Assembly: GCA_030747885.1 (NCBI GenBank)
Contig: JASLJW010000151.1
Coordinates: 1-11,572 of the forward strand
Source: Candidatus Thalassarchaeaceae archaeon
GTDB taxonomy: Archaea; Thermoplasmatota; Poseidoniia; Poseidoniales; Thalassarchaeaceae
DNA: 11,572 bases
Direction of reading: 5' to 3'
Under the pieces are notes generated by a model. That model was not told the DNA's origin. It searched no databases and saw only the letters and a list, made by a program, of their open reading frames with translations. Position numbers and translations under genes: made by a program. Shown here in pieces: positions 1 to 7,416 of the stretch; positions within the stretch are counted from its first letter, which is position 1; each line of letters opens with the position of its first letter.

Positions 1-237
1 ATTGCGACTCCTGCAGACGCAGCTCTAATGATGAGGCATTCTATGGATGGAGTCTTCGTTGGTTCTGGAATCTTCAAGTCATCAGATCCACGTAGAACTG
101 CTGAAGCGATAGTCTTGGCAGCACATCATCACAATGACTCAGCAAAGGTAGAGGAGGCTTGCAAAATGGCAGGCACAGCTATGCCAGGTTTAGAAATAGA
201 AACTCTAGACGTTCGAATGGATCAAAGAGGATGGTGA
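1..237 (+). CDS. pdxS: PdxS, pyridoxal 5'-phosphate synthase lyase subunit (3' end only)
   Basis: The reading frame is open from the first base, so the 5' part lies outside the window; 78 codons are visible. PdxS makes pyridoxal 5'-phosphate from ribose 5-phosphate, glyceraldehyde 3-phosphate and ammonia delivered by the glutaminase PdxT, as a cytosolic dodecamer of TIM barrels. The visible part holds the hallmark C-terminal segments of the family: the TPADAALMM helix, the phosphate-binding stretch DGVFVGSGIFKS, the AIVLAAHHHND helix, and the conserved end RMDQRGW, which closely matches the usual RM-x-x-RGW terminus. The C-terminus therefore looks complete and intact. The stop codon is directly followed by the stop codon of the convergent gene at 238-477. 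No pdxT is in the window. The identification is near certain. Confidence 0.95.
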   Translation: MATPADAALMMRHSMDGVFVGSGIFKSSDPRRTAEAIVLAAHHHNDSAKVEEACKMAGTAMPGLEIETLDVRMDQRGW

Positions 238-477
238 TTAGTCAAGTGGGTGGTCTACGCCCACCTCTCCTAGAACCCATCTCAAGGTTTTGACTACCCC
301 TTCAAGAGCCTTGTAGTTCCTAGCAGCTTCCTTCATTCCCTCTCTGTCGCCATTAGCTTTGCATTCCTCAAACCAACTACGCCATTCTGCAGTACGTTCC
401 TCAGCAAGATCGAGCATTTCCTCGATTTCGTCCCATGACCTATCATAGGTCCTCTCTGGCCCGTCTGCTCCTGCCAT
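238..477 (-). CDS. small acidic helical protein of unknown function (79 aa)
   Basis: I do not recognise this protein. It is 79 residues long, rich in Glu, Asp, Arg and Lys, and predicted mostly helical, with four tryptophans (W15, W32, W35, W67) and one cysteine (C39). It has no signal peptide, membrane segment or metal-binding pattern, so a small cytosolic helical-bundle protein is likely. Support for it being a real gene: a good TATA-like element lies about 26 bases before the ATG (499-507), which is the geometry of a leaderless archaeal mRNA, and the frame fills the space up to the pdxS stop exactly (adjacent stop codons, no gap). It faces pdxS convergently and has its own promoter, so it is probably a single-gene unit. 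No function is inferred. Confidence 0.7.
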   Translation of the reverse strand: MAGADGPERTYDRSWDEIEEMLDLAEERTAEWRSWFEECKANGDREGMKEAARNYKALEGVVKTLRWVLGEVGVDHPLD

Positions 478-498
478 GATTATTCACCTACACCGCCC

Positions 499-507
499 TA
501 TATATTT
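499..507 (-). promoter_or_regulatory. archaeal TATA box for the 79-aa gene
   Basis: On the minus strand the element reads AAATATATA, preceded by a purine-rich GAAA-type BRE-like stretch. Its centre is about 26 bases upstream of the ATG at 477, which would place the transcript start at or next to the start codon, as in leaderless archaeal transcripts. Confidence 0.6.
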
Positions 508-520
508 CAAACGCCGAATC

Positions 521-539
521 TTAAAAAATGAAAATGAAA
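521..539 (-). terminator. T-rich terminator after CC-A
   Basis: Directly after the CC-A stop codon the minus strand carries runs of T (TTTC, TTTTC, TTTTTT). Archaeal RNA polymerase terminates on such T tracts without a hairpin. It would close the minus-strand transcript before the promoter of the 79-aa gene. Confidence 0.4.
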
Positions 540-1535
540 TTACTTGCTAACCCTTGGACGACGTACGACACCTGAGCGTGATCTCCTCTTACGAGTAGGA
601 TTAGTTCGATCAGATAATTCCTCCTCTTTGCGGCGAGAACCACCTAACGTAATGCTGCCGCCAGAAAGAAGGGACTCCGCAATTGATTCTGCTAAATCCT
701 TATTCTGATCAGGAGTCGTTCGTGACTTTCGAACTGATTCGTTATGATCAGAAATCCATTTCTCTGCTTCTAGCCTCTGCTCATTTAATTGATCTCGAAT
801 CTCATTTACCTCGGACAATAAGGAGGTTAACTGCTCATGAACCGCATCAGCTTGCTCCCTAGCCTCAAGCATAGCATGATGATGTCTATCTGCCTCCGAA
901 GAAAGTTGATCACGATCCTCAAACATTACCTTAATTCCAGTCCACATTTCATCAGCTAAATTCATGGCTTCAACGAAGGAGGTATGGGCTGCATCAGCTT
1001 CAGCACGAAGGCTCTGAATAGAACCCTCTATGTCTTCCAAATCTACTGTAATTCTTGCCTCTTCGTCAACATCGGGCAACAATTCTTGACGTTTTTCTTC
1101 TAGAACCTTGACACGCTTCACTAACGCGTTTTCTGCATCTAAAGAAAGACTCCCATCAGTCATCAATCGATGATTAATTCGATCAATGTCTCCCACTGTT
1201 TCAGCAAGTTGAACCACTTTTGATTTGGCCTTATTGTGATGATTTCGACCAGCCTTGGAACGCTCGATTAGAATCTTAATCTGTTCTTGAATCCCATCAC
1301 GTCGGGCTCTTTGCAAATTCATTTTCTCTCGAACTACTTTCTGTTCAGCCATGCGTTCATCAATCACAGATTGGAGTTCTTTCCTCTGCGACTGGACAGC
1401 ATTCCGCTGTGAAGCACATGACCGTGCATTATCACTATGTGAATTTCGAGTCTGCTTCAGACGCCTAAGCTTTGTTTCCATAGCATGCAGCCTCTGCTGC
1501 AACTCTGGATCAGCAACCTCATCGGTGTCCGTCAT
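540..1535 (-). CDS. COG1340-like coiled-coil protein CC-A (331 aa)
   Basis: The protein is almost entirely helical coiled coil with a basic tail. Residues about 12-110 form one long helix region. Residues about 117-150 form a turn region (RLMTDGSLSLDAENALVKR) resembling the central hairpin of the archaeal COG1340 family. Residues 183-260 have the family's His/Ala-rich pattern (for example EADRHHHAML and REQADAVHEQL). Near the end lies SGGSITL (291-297), then a strongly basic tail (TRKRRSRSGVVRRPR). The frame can be extended upstream to 1670, but that would overlap the preceding gene by 94 bases and add non-coiled sequence, so the ATG at 1535, 41 bases after the upstream stop, is preferred. 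It has no membrane segment. It is probably co-transcribed with the membrane-protein gene upstream. COG1340 function is unknown; a structural or nucleic-acid-associated role is inference. Confidence 0.8.
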   Translation of the reverse strand: MTDTDEVADPELQQRLHAMETKLRRLKQTRNSHSDNARSCASQRNAVQSQRKELQSVIDERMAEQKVVREKMNLQRARRDGIQEQIKILIERSKAGRNHHNKAKSKVVQLAETVGDIDRINHRLMTDGSLSLDAENALVKRVKVLEEKRQELLPDVDEEARITVDLEDIEGSIQSLRAEADAAHTSFVEAMNLADEMWTGIKVMFEDRDQLSSEADRHHHAMLEAREQADAVHEQLTSLLSEVNEIRDQLNEQRLEAEKWISDHNESVRKSRTTPDQNKDLAESIAESLLSGGSITLGGSRRKEEELSDRTNPTRKRRSRSGVVRRPRVSK

Positions 1536-1576
1536 CGACTTTGCGACAATGGAGGGGGTTTTGAAGGCGTTGACGG

Positions 1577-3238
1577 CTAAAATCCACCCAAGAATCCTAA
1601 AATGGGCAAAATTAGCAACCATATCGCCGCTGCTGCTCCCGTACTTATTGAAATCAGACCTGCCCACCACCTTAGTCTACGAAGCATATCATACTGAATC
1701 TGAACTGTGGCAACTTTCCCACTAAGTAAATTCCCAGATTTATCTTCTAGACGAACCGTAACTGTTGCCTCTCCAGTTTGCCTAGGCAATAGAGTCTGCC
1801 AAATAAATCGTGATTCCTCAAATAGACCTCCCATTGCTGATTTGACTTCTGCAGGAGTATCTGGAATTGTTAGACGTTCTACTGAACCAGGGTCTAAATG
1901 GAGACTATAATGTGTTTCAGTGGGACTAAAATCAGGTGTTTGTATTCTAACCACCAATTCTTTCTCATTCATTGTCCCATTGTGAATAAAAGTGAATAAA
2001 TGGGCTTCTCCTTCTATCAGATTCTCGATATCAATATCGAACCATAGCCCCCCAGGAGGGCGTTTACCCTCACTGATATCCATAGCATTGTGTAACAATC
2101 TATCATGAAGGCGGAAATAGGGCTTAACTCTGCCTTTAGCATTGTCAATTAAGGCCCTCCAAGTTTCATCCCATGGTTCATCATCTGATCCCCGCATACG
2201 TTGAATCCCTTCTTCTTCAAGGATGGAATTGAGTGCTAAATTGACGTCGTTCCTTTTGAGACCACAATGTTGTTCAAGATAGAGTAGATGAAGAATTCGT
2301 TCCTGCATTTGAAGTGAACTATGCCCTTCAATGATATCTTCTGAAAGACTTTGGATAAAATCTGATAATTTGGCAGCTAACAATGGATCAATGTGTGTTC
2401 CGACGACGTCGCGAAACGGATGAACAAGTAATGCAGGATGTACGGGTGGGGAATAAATTCCAAGAAGTCCATGCGGATTTACAGTGTTGAAATTCTGCCT
2501 TAGGGACAGAAGGTGCGCTCCATAACCAATCAACAGACTTGCAGTCCCTATAGTCATCAAACGAACTTGCTGAATACTATCAGATACCAAAAGTGAACCT
2601 ACTAAAAATACAATCGAAAAGAAAACTAAAATTCCTGTAAGTATATGTTGGCGATGAACTGATTTTATGGTAGAAATTAGTGAGGCATGACCATGTACTG
2701 CTCTGAAATCTCGTCCGTCTATCTCTCTTAGATCCGTTTCTATTCGAACACCGTTTAATGTTGATTTTATTCTTCTAATTGTGATAGATAATGCGACCAA
2801 ATATGTAGAAAGTACGACTATAGACAACATTCCAATTACAATACTGAATTCAAATCGACTATCTCCTTGAACAAATTCACTCCACCACAAAGGAGATTGA
2901 CCTCGGAATGTACGAGTTAAGGCAATCAATAGAATCGATAGTACTGGCAGAATATGCAGCAATCTTAGACCATTTGAGAGGAACTTTTCATCTATTCCTT
3001 TCCAGCGCTTTTCTTCGATAAGTGCAGATTCCCTAGAGGTAAGAAGTGAATTACCATCAATTGGAGGTTGTTCAATTTCCTCAATATTTTGCCCTTGTTC
3101 TGGGACATCATCTGATTCAACTAAATCGGAATTTTGATCAGATGAAATATCTTCAGAAACTACCTCATCGGGCCATTCATCTACTTCAATTTCCTCAATT
3201 TCTTCAGGGCCATCGACATCGCTATCATCGTCGCCCAT
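1577..3238 (-). CDS. five-segment membrane protein with acidic N-terminus and beta-rich domain (553 aa)
   Basis: I do not recognise a named family. Residues 1-60 are very acidic (about half Asp/Glu early on) and probably disordered. Hydrophobic segments lie at about 92-111, 131-154, 198-219, 225-246 and 526-552. Between the fourth and fifth is a soluble region: a helical part (about 283-385), then a beta-rich, Ig- or CARDB-like part (about 398-515) with phrases such as ENLIEGEAHLFTFIHNGT and GEATVTVRLEDKSGNLLSG. If the acidic N-terminus is cytosolic, four segments return the chain to the cytosol, so the soluble region would face inward; the opposite topology cannot be excluded. A TATA-like element upstream suggests its own promoter. 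CC-A follows 41 bases downstream, probably in the same transcript. The last residues are the hydrophobic anchor itself, with no tail. The function is unknown. Confidence 0.8.
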   Translation of the reverse strand: MGDDDSDVDGPEEIEEIEVDEWPDEVVSEDISSDQNSDLVESDDVPEQGQNIEEIEQPPIDGNSLLTSRESALIEEKRWKGIDEKFLSNGLRLLHILPVLSILLIALTRTFRGQSPLWWSEFVQGDSRFEFSIVIGMLSIVVLSTYLVALSITIRRIKSTLNGVRIETDLREIDGRDFRAVHGHASLISTIKSVHRQHILTGILVFFSIVFLVGSLLVSDSIQQVRLMTIGTASLLIGYGAHLLSLRQNFNTVNPHGLLGIYSPPVHPALLVHPFRDVVGTHIDPLLAAKLSDFIQSLSEDIIEGHSSLQMQERILHLLYLEQHCGLKRNDVNLALNSILEEEGIQRMRGSDDEPWDETWRALIDNAKGRVKPYFRLHDRLLHNAMDISEGKRPPGGLWFDIDIENLIEGEAHLFTFIHNGTMNEKELVVRIQTPDFSPTETHYSLHLDPGSVERLTIPDTPAEVKSAMGGLFEESRFIWQTLLPRQTGEATVTVRLEDKSGNLLSGKVATVQIQYDMLRRLRWWAGLISISTGAAAAIWLLILPILGFLGGF

Positions 3239-3275
3239 GACACCGTGAGAATTGAACTAACCATGAAGATTCTCG

Positions 3276-3284
3276 ATAAATATA
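3276..3284 (-). promoter_or_regulatory. archaeal TATA box for the membrane-protein gene
   Basis: The minus strand reads TATATTTAT in the 65-base gap between the DtxR-family stop codon and the ATG at 3238. The expected transcript start is near 3254, giving a leader of about 15 bases. This would separate the membrane protein and CC-A from the upstream regulator transcript. Confidence 0.45.
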
Positions 3285-3303
3285 GGTTCAAAAGTGTAAT
3301 TTC

Positions 3304-3948
3304 TCAATCGACAATCCGAACCAACAATTGCACATTATTACTCCATCGAATCGAAGTACCAGATAACATTGGCCCATCCGCCTTCATTTCCATAATTACT
3401 CCTGGGGTAACACCTGCTGCTTCCAATGCAGGTAATTCAGATGGGGGGCATAATAGGATAACGACCTCAAACTTTGTATCTGGTTTAATATCATCTAAAG
3501 CAAGAATTAAGTTGGATTGAGAATCATCAATATTTCTCCCTATAACTGGAATTTTTTTTCCATCACTGGTCTCTACGGGGTATCCCAGAGTTCTATCTAT
3601 CGCTGACTCGACGACAGAATCCACTGCATGTTCCATTCTACACGAAATCTCTGAGACATTTTCTTCGATTCCAAGAACATTAGTCAACAATAATTCCAAC
3701 AAAAGTTGTCTCCTCTTTATGCTGGCTCCTAGATGGAATCCAGTAGGGGTCAATCTACATCCTTTGTAGGGGATATATGTCACATAATCTCGCTCTGCTA
3801 ATCTCTGAATCATTTCAGTAACTGAAGCAGAACTAATGCTCATCAATTCAGCCAATTGTGATGTCCGAACTATGGCATCAGGAGAATGGTCATGGACCTC
3901 AAAAATTTTCTTGATATACATTTCTTCAAATTCTGTGAGGGGTTTCAT
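3304..3948 (-). CDS. DtxR/MntR-family metal-dependent transcription regulator (214 aa)
   Basis: The three-part plan of the iron- and manganese-responsive DtxR family is visible. A winged helix occupies about 1-70 (TSQLAELMSISSASVTEMIQ as recognition region, wing ending CRLTPTG). A dimerisation and metal-binding domain follows at about 71-140 with CRMEHAVD and the LGYPVE...IP stretch. A C-terminal FeoA/SH3-like domain covers about 155-214 (LPALEAAGVTPGVIMEM). By alignment from memory with IdeR/DtxR, the second metal site is kept (M10, C103, E106, H107), while the ancillary site has lost two ligands (Q81 and S99 in place of His; E85 kept). The ATG shares one base with the stop of the upstream gene (TAATG), and GGAGG sits 7 bases before it, a good Shine-Dalgarno, so translation is probably coupled. 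The regulated metal and target genes cannot be read from the sequence. Confidence 0.88.
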   Translation of the reverse strand: MKPLTEFEEMYIKKIFEVHDHSPDAIVRTSQLAELMSISSASVTEMIQRLAERDYVTYIPYKGCRLTPTGFHLGASIKRRQLLLELLLTNVLGIEENVSEISCRMEHAVDSVVESAIDRTLGYPVETSDGKKIPVIGRNIDDSQSNLILALDDIKPDTKFEVVILLCPPSELPALEAAGVTPGVIMEMKADGPMLSGTSIRWSNNVQLLVRIVD

Positions 3949-5492
3949 TACGCCCCCTCCAATGCTTCAAATTCTGCCCTACATGCTGGACAACGAGCAG
4001 TTGCAGGTCGTTTAGAAAGAGGGATTTTCAAAACCTGACCGCATTGAGGGCAATCAAGAAGATCATCGTTACTTGCTGCAACTAATGATTCAACACCGGA
4101 TTTGTTTTCTTGTTCAGGGAGATTCTCTGAAACATGTTCTTCTTCTATCGGCTCTTTTTCATCTTCATCTACAGGAGATACTGAAAACTCAGTTGAACAA
4201 GGGGGAGCACATCGGGCCCTACCTGAATATGTACGAGGAATCAATAATGCACGATCACATTCGGGACAATGCACTTCTCTCTTTTCGGTTTCTTCTATTA
4301 CTTTTTTAGAGGGTTTAGATTTCTCTTTCCTGGCCCTTTTATCTAATGGTTTTCGACCACGGAGGGCTGATCTCATTGCAATTGCTACAAGAATCCCGGT
4401 AGATCCTCCAACAATCAACGTCAACCAAGGAATCTCAGAATCTGAGCTACTTACTACGATATTGGAAATTACTGAAATTTCAAACTCTGAAACCACTTCT
4501 CCTGAAATCCATTCCGCACGTAAATCAACAGGATTTCCGTCAGGCCATGATTGGATTGTTAATGTCTGACTTGACTCAGACGAAGATTGAATTACAGATG
4601 TTGATACATCCTCCAAAACAATACCTGAGGCTGATGAAATTAATCTTATTCTGCCCGATTCAATCGGGTCATTACCTGAATTAGATATTCTAACTTCTAC
4701 AGAAACTGAATCGCCCGAAGTGGGGGCCTCCGGAGTAACAGAAATAATCTCAATACTACCTGAAATCTGAGGCATGGTAACCTCAATTTGGTCAATTGCA
4801 CTAGAATTAGAAACCCATTCGGAAGGGATTGCTGTAACAGATAATGAAGAAATCTGAGGAGAACCCAGTTCTAGAGTAAAATGACGTATACCGGGAGTAA
4901 GTTGAGCATCATACCTCTGAATAAGAATCTCATTTGATCCAGAAATACCTGATACCTCAATAGAAACTATTCTCTCTCTCCCCTCTCCGAGAATTGTGCG
5001 GAAAGTGCACTCAAGTCCATTGGCTAATGTCCAACTAGAATCAAGGAACTCAATTTCCAAATTTTGTGGTTCATCGACAGAGATTTGAGAAACACCTGAA
5101 AGGTTTTCTGAAACCATTGAATTAGAGGAGATAATCTCCCATGAGACATTTATGAGTCCAGATTGTGAAGGGACAAAAACTGTCCGAACTTCTCTACTAG
5201 AACCTGGTTCAATCAATACTTCATCGCCTAAGACATTCGTTCCATCGGCTAATGAAAGATTAAGTTGCACAGAACCAGCCACATCTCCTTCATTGTGAAT
5301 AAGAGAAGAGAATGTGAGATTATCTCCTTGATGTGCAGGAAGACCTACGATTGCAACCCCTCCACTTCCAGCTGTAACCATAGACCCGGAAGAGGCAGAG
5401 GTGGTAAGCGAAAATACTGGCATTAGTAGAATAACAATGAGAACACTCATCGCACGCCCCCCTGCCATAATATCCAAACTGAAAACACCCAT
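3948..5492 (-). CDS. membrane-anchored surface protein with cytosolic tandem zinc ribbons (514 aa)
   Basis: The N-terminus has a signal-peptide-like hydrophobic core (about 15-30, MSVLIVILLMPVFSLT) followed by a Ser/Ala-rich cleavage-like region. Residues about 40-345 are beta-rich and Ser/Thr/Asn-rich, with repeated CARDB-like units (NLTFSSLIHNEGDVAGSVQL at 58-77 and SVSVEVRISNSGNDPI at 262-277) that look extracellular. One membrane segment follows (about 355-374), then a basic stop-transfer region and a charged tail. The tail contains two zinc ribbons that align with each other: C409/C412 with C428/C432, and C481/C484 with C501/C504, resembling the MJ0042-type short ribbon. Internal starts at 5468 (M9) or 5450 (M15) are possible and would give a tidier signal peptide. 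It is coupled to the DtxR-family gene. A sensor or envelope role with a cytosolic metal- or nucleic-acid-binding tail is inference. Confidence 0.82.
   Translation of the reverse strand: MGVFSLDIMAGGRAMSVLIVILLMPVFSLTTSASSGSMVTAGSGGVAIVGLPAHQGDNLTFSSLIHNEGDVAGSVQLNLSLADGTNVLGDEVLIEPGSSREVRTVFVPSQSGLINVSWEIISSNSMVSENLSGVSQISVDEPQNLEIEFLDSSWTLANGLECTFRTILGEGRERIVSIEVSGISGSNEILIQRYDAQLTPGIRHFTLELGSPQISSLSVTAIPSEWVSNSSAIDQIEVTMPQISGSIEIISVTPEAPTSGDSVSVEVRISNSGNDPIESGRIRLISSASGIVLEDVSTSVIQSSSESSQTLTIQSWPDGNPVDLRAEWISGEVVSEFEISVISNIVVSSSDSEIPWLTLIVGGSTGILVAIAMRSALRGRKPLDKRARKEKSKPSKKVIEETEKREVHCPECDRALLIPRTYSGRARCAPPCSTEFSVSPVDEDEKEPIEEEHVSENLPEQENKSGVESLVAASNDDLLDCPQCGQVLKIPLSKRPATARCPACRAEFEALEGA
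3956..3960 (-). promoter_or_regulatory. ribosome binding site of the DtxR-family gene
   Basis: GGAGG on the minus strand lies inside the last codons of the upstream gene, 7 bases before the ATG at 3948. It is one of the few clear Shine-Dalgarno sites in the window and supports this start. Confidence 0.55.
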
Positions 5493-5529
5493 GATAGGGA
5501 TTGCTACGCATTTTCATGCTAAGGGTGCC

Positions 5530-5535
5530 TTTATG
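5530..5535 (+). promoter_or_regulatory. TATA-like element for the CC-B/CC-C/GNAT operon
   Basis: TTTATG lies in the 71-base divergent region, about 31 bases before the ATG at 5564. The predicted transcript start leaves only a few bases of leader, and no Shine-Dalgarno is seen, both in line with a near-leaderless mRNA. The match is modest. No equally clear TATA element was found for the opposite gene. Confidence 0.4.
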
Positions 5536-5563
5536 CCTCACCGACTTGTGGTCGTGTTGTTAC

Positions 5564-6382
5564 ATGGCTCTAGACCAACTGCTGGAAATTACACCAGAGG
5601 AGATAGTCGGAAGACTTCTAGACAGAAGACGACTACTTGCTGATCAACTTCCATTTATTATTCAAGGGCTAGAAGAATCAGTAGATGAATTCCAATCAAA
5701 ATACGACAAGTTGGCTCCAAAGTACCGGAATGCGATGGAAAAGTTACGTGTAGAAAAAAGAGAACGTGACGAGTCTCATAAACTCGCAAAGGAATTGCGA
5801 ATAGAAGTATTAAGCGAACAGGAAGATTTGGTTGCATCCGGCCAAATGATTAGTTTAGACCCAAATTGGAAGCGTGATAAATTACTAAAGGAACTTCAAG
5901 AAGTTGATGATAAAATACAGACATCTGCATTGGACCATATTGAAGAAAGAAAATTACTAGCAAAACGCCGTGAAATTATCAACAGAAATGATTCATGGCT
6001 AGATAATCGAAAGAAATCGCATCCTGAGGTCTTGAAATATATCGAAAAGCGTAGCAAGATGTCGGAATTATACAAAAAAGGAGAAGCGAAACATAAAGCA
6101 TACATTGACGTAAAAGAAAAATCCGCTCCTTTGAGAAAGGAATTTGATTCCATAAGAAAAGATTTGAAAGATACTCGAGGGCAATTAGAATCCGCAATTA
6201 GATTACAAAAAGAATCCGACAGAGCAGTAGAATACTGGACACGTCGAGTAAATGAGGGGGTCGGGAAATTGGATAATGATCACCCAGACCTCGCTAGATT
6301 CGCAAAGAAGATTCGATCAGGCGGTTTCTCTCGCCCTGGAATGCGACGGAAGAGTCGAAACAAGGAGAGTGAGGAGGAATGA
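5564..6382 (+). CDS. COG1340-like coiled-coil protein CC-B (272 aa)
   Basis: This is a long, highly charged helical protein. After a short N-terminal helix (LLEITPEEIVGRLL) it runs as coiled coil to about residue 230. The central segment at about 113-138 (VDDKIQTSALDHIEERKLL) matches the COG1340 hairpin pattern, in which a short IQT-type turn precedes an E-rich returning helix; this is the clearest family signature of the four paralogues here. The tail holds SGGFS (252-256) and a mixed charged end (RRKSRNKESEEE). The frame is open back to 5501, but the extra residues are hydrophobic and Cys-rich, unlike the rest, and would cover the promoter region, so the ATG at 5564 is chosen. The stop overlaps the CC-C start by four bases (ATGA), so the two are probably made in a fixed ratio. 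The family's function is unknown. Confidence 0.85.
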   Translation: MALDQLLEITPEEIVGRLLDRRRLLADQLPFIIQGLEESVDEFQSKYDKLAPKYRNAMEKLRVEKRERDESHKLAKELRIEVLSEQEDLVASGQMISLDPNWKRDKLLKELQEVDDKIQTSALDHIEERKLLAKRREIINRNDSWLDNRKKSHPEVLKYIEKRSKMSELYKKGEAKHKAYIDVKEKSAPLRKEFDSIRKDLKDTRGQLESAIRLQKESDRAVEYWTRRVNEGVGKLDNDHPDLARFAKKIRSGGFSRPGMRRKSRNKESEEE

Positions 6383-7416
6383 GCGCTCAACAAAAGCGTA
6401 AAGGCGGCAATAGTCGTCAAAAACGAAGGGGGAAAGGTAAAAACAAGAAAAAAACATACCTTTTCGATGACCTTGAAGGGAAATCTAAACACATCATTAT
6501 TGAAATGCGTTCAGACACTAAAGATGCTCTACAAACTGCAGGAGAACAACGAGTAAACCTTCAGAAGGAACGGAGTCAATTGGTAGAGATAGTCAAAGAA
6601 ATGAGAGGGGCTTTCAAAGGTAGATCCAAGGAAAGAGGCGTACTTCTTAGACGATTAAAAAATGCACAAACAGAACGAAATGAAGCGCAGAAACAAAGAG
6701 ACGACGCGGACGAGAGGGTCCCTCCCTCCCCAGATGATATTGAAAGTTCGCTTAAACAACGGCATAAGCCACTTTCTACAATGATGAATGATCTCAGAGA
6801 AATGCCTAACTTGAGGCAAGAAATATCGCTTCTTGAGAGTTTTTTTGAATATCAAGCAATGTATGAAATCGCAAAATTTTCTGACGAACAACACCAAAGA
6901 ATGAAAACATCGCTTAAAGAAATCAAAACCGTAATGCAGGAATTCAAAAAACTAGATAAAAAAACAGAAGAAGAAAATGCAAAAATTGAATCAAAATCAG
7001 AAGAAAATGACACTGAAATCAGTGGAATCGGATGGAGTGAGATAGAACGAATCTCTTCAAGGATAAATGAAATTGATAACAAAAGAAAGAAAATAAAACA
7101 AGAAATTGGATCACTAACAAACGAATTACACCGACTTGAAGCATTCATGAGGATGGAGGAGGAGGCAGCTAAGGCGAAACTGATTAATCCTGAAGAAATC
7201 AGAGAAAAGGCTGTTTCTGGCGGGACATTAAGCCTCCAAGATTTATCCACACTTATTTCAACAGGAGGAATAGAAAGTCTGTCTAAACAACCTAAAGAAA
7301 ACGATGGAGATTCAACATCTGTAGAACAGAGAAAGAAGACGCGCCGCCGTTCAAGTGCTCGGAGAGGAAAAGCTAGGGCGAGTACACTAACTCCTAAAGA
7401 GGAAAGGAAGGATTGA
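6379..7416 (+). CDS. coiled-coil protein CC-C with basic ends (345 aa)
   Basis: This is the second gene of the operon and the most divergent of the four coiled-coil proteins. Residues 1-25 are almost all Lys, Arg, Gly, Gln, Asn and Ser (KRKGGNSRQKRRGKGKNKKK), typical of an RNA- or DNA-contacting tail. Coiled coil covers about 40-115, 120-205 and 220-268, interrupted by a proline-containing break (VPPSPDD). A hairpin-like centre may lie at about 149-187 (SFFEYQAMYEIAKFSDEQHQ). The shared C-terminal motif is most complete here (SGGTLSLQDL, 280-289, then a second STGG), followed by a further basic tail (RKKTRRRSSARRGKARA). It overlaps CC-B by 4 bases and ends immediately before the GNAT start. 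There is no catalytic motif or membrane segment. COG1340 membership is less certain than for CC-A, B and D. Confidence 0.83.
   Translation: MSAQQKRKGGNSRQKRRGKGKNKKKTYLFDDLEGKSKHIIIEMRSDTKDALQTAGEQRVNLQKERSQLVEIVKEMRGAFKGRSKERGVLLRRLKNAQTERNEAQKQRDDADERVPPSPDDIESSLKQRHKPLSTMMNDLREMPNLRQEISLLESFFEYQAMYEIAKFSDEQHQRMKTSLKEIKTVMQEFKKLDKKTEEENAKIESKSEENDTEISGIGWSEIERISSRINEIDNKRKKIKQEIGSLTNELHRLEAFMRMEEEAAKAKLINPEEIREKAVSGGTLSLQDLSTLISTGGIESLSKQPKENDGDSTSVEQRKKTRRRSSARRGKARASTLTPKEERKD

Noticed and set aside
1536..1670. 45-residue N-terminal extension of CC-A up to an ATG at 1670
   Set aside because: It overlaps the upstream membrane-protein gene by 94 bases and its residues are not coiled-coil-like; the ATG at 1535 fits the spacing.
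4102..4569. 155-codon plus-strand frame opposite the zinc-ribbon protein gene
   Set aside because: It lies wholly antisense to a well-supported gene, is Ser-rich without any domain pattern, and has no promoter-like element.
5505..5520. Inverted repeat GCATTTTCATGC in the divergent region as a possible regulator operator
   Set aside because: The arms are only four bases each and do not resemble the longer DtxR-type palindromes; it could arise by chance.
5501..5563. Extension of CC-B upstream to a TTG at 5501
   Set aside because: The added residues are hydrophobic and Cys-rich, unlike the coiled coil, and would cover the TATA-like element and the whole divergent promoter region.
6852..7250. 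132-codon minus-strand frame opposite CC-C
   Set aside because: The Ser/Phe/Leu/Ile-rich product is the usual mirror of a Lys/Glu-rich coiled-coil gene.
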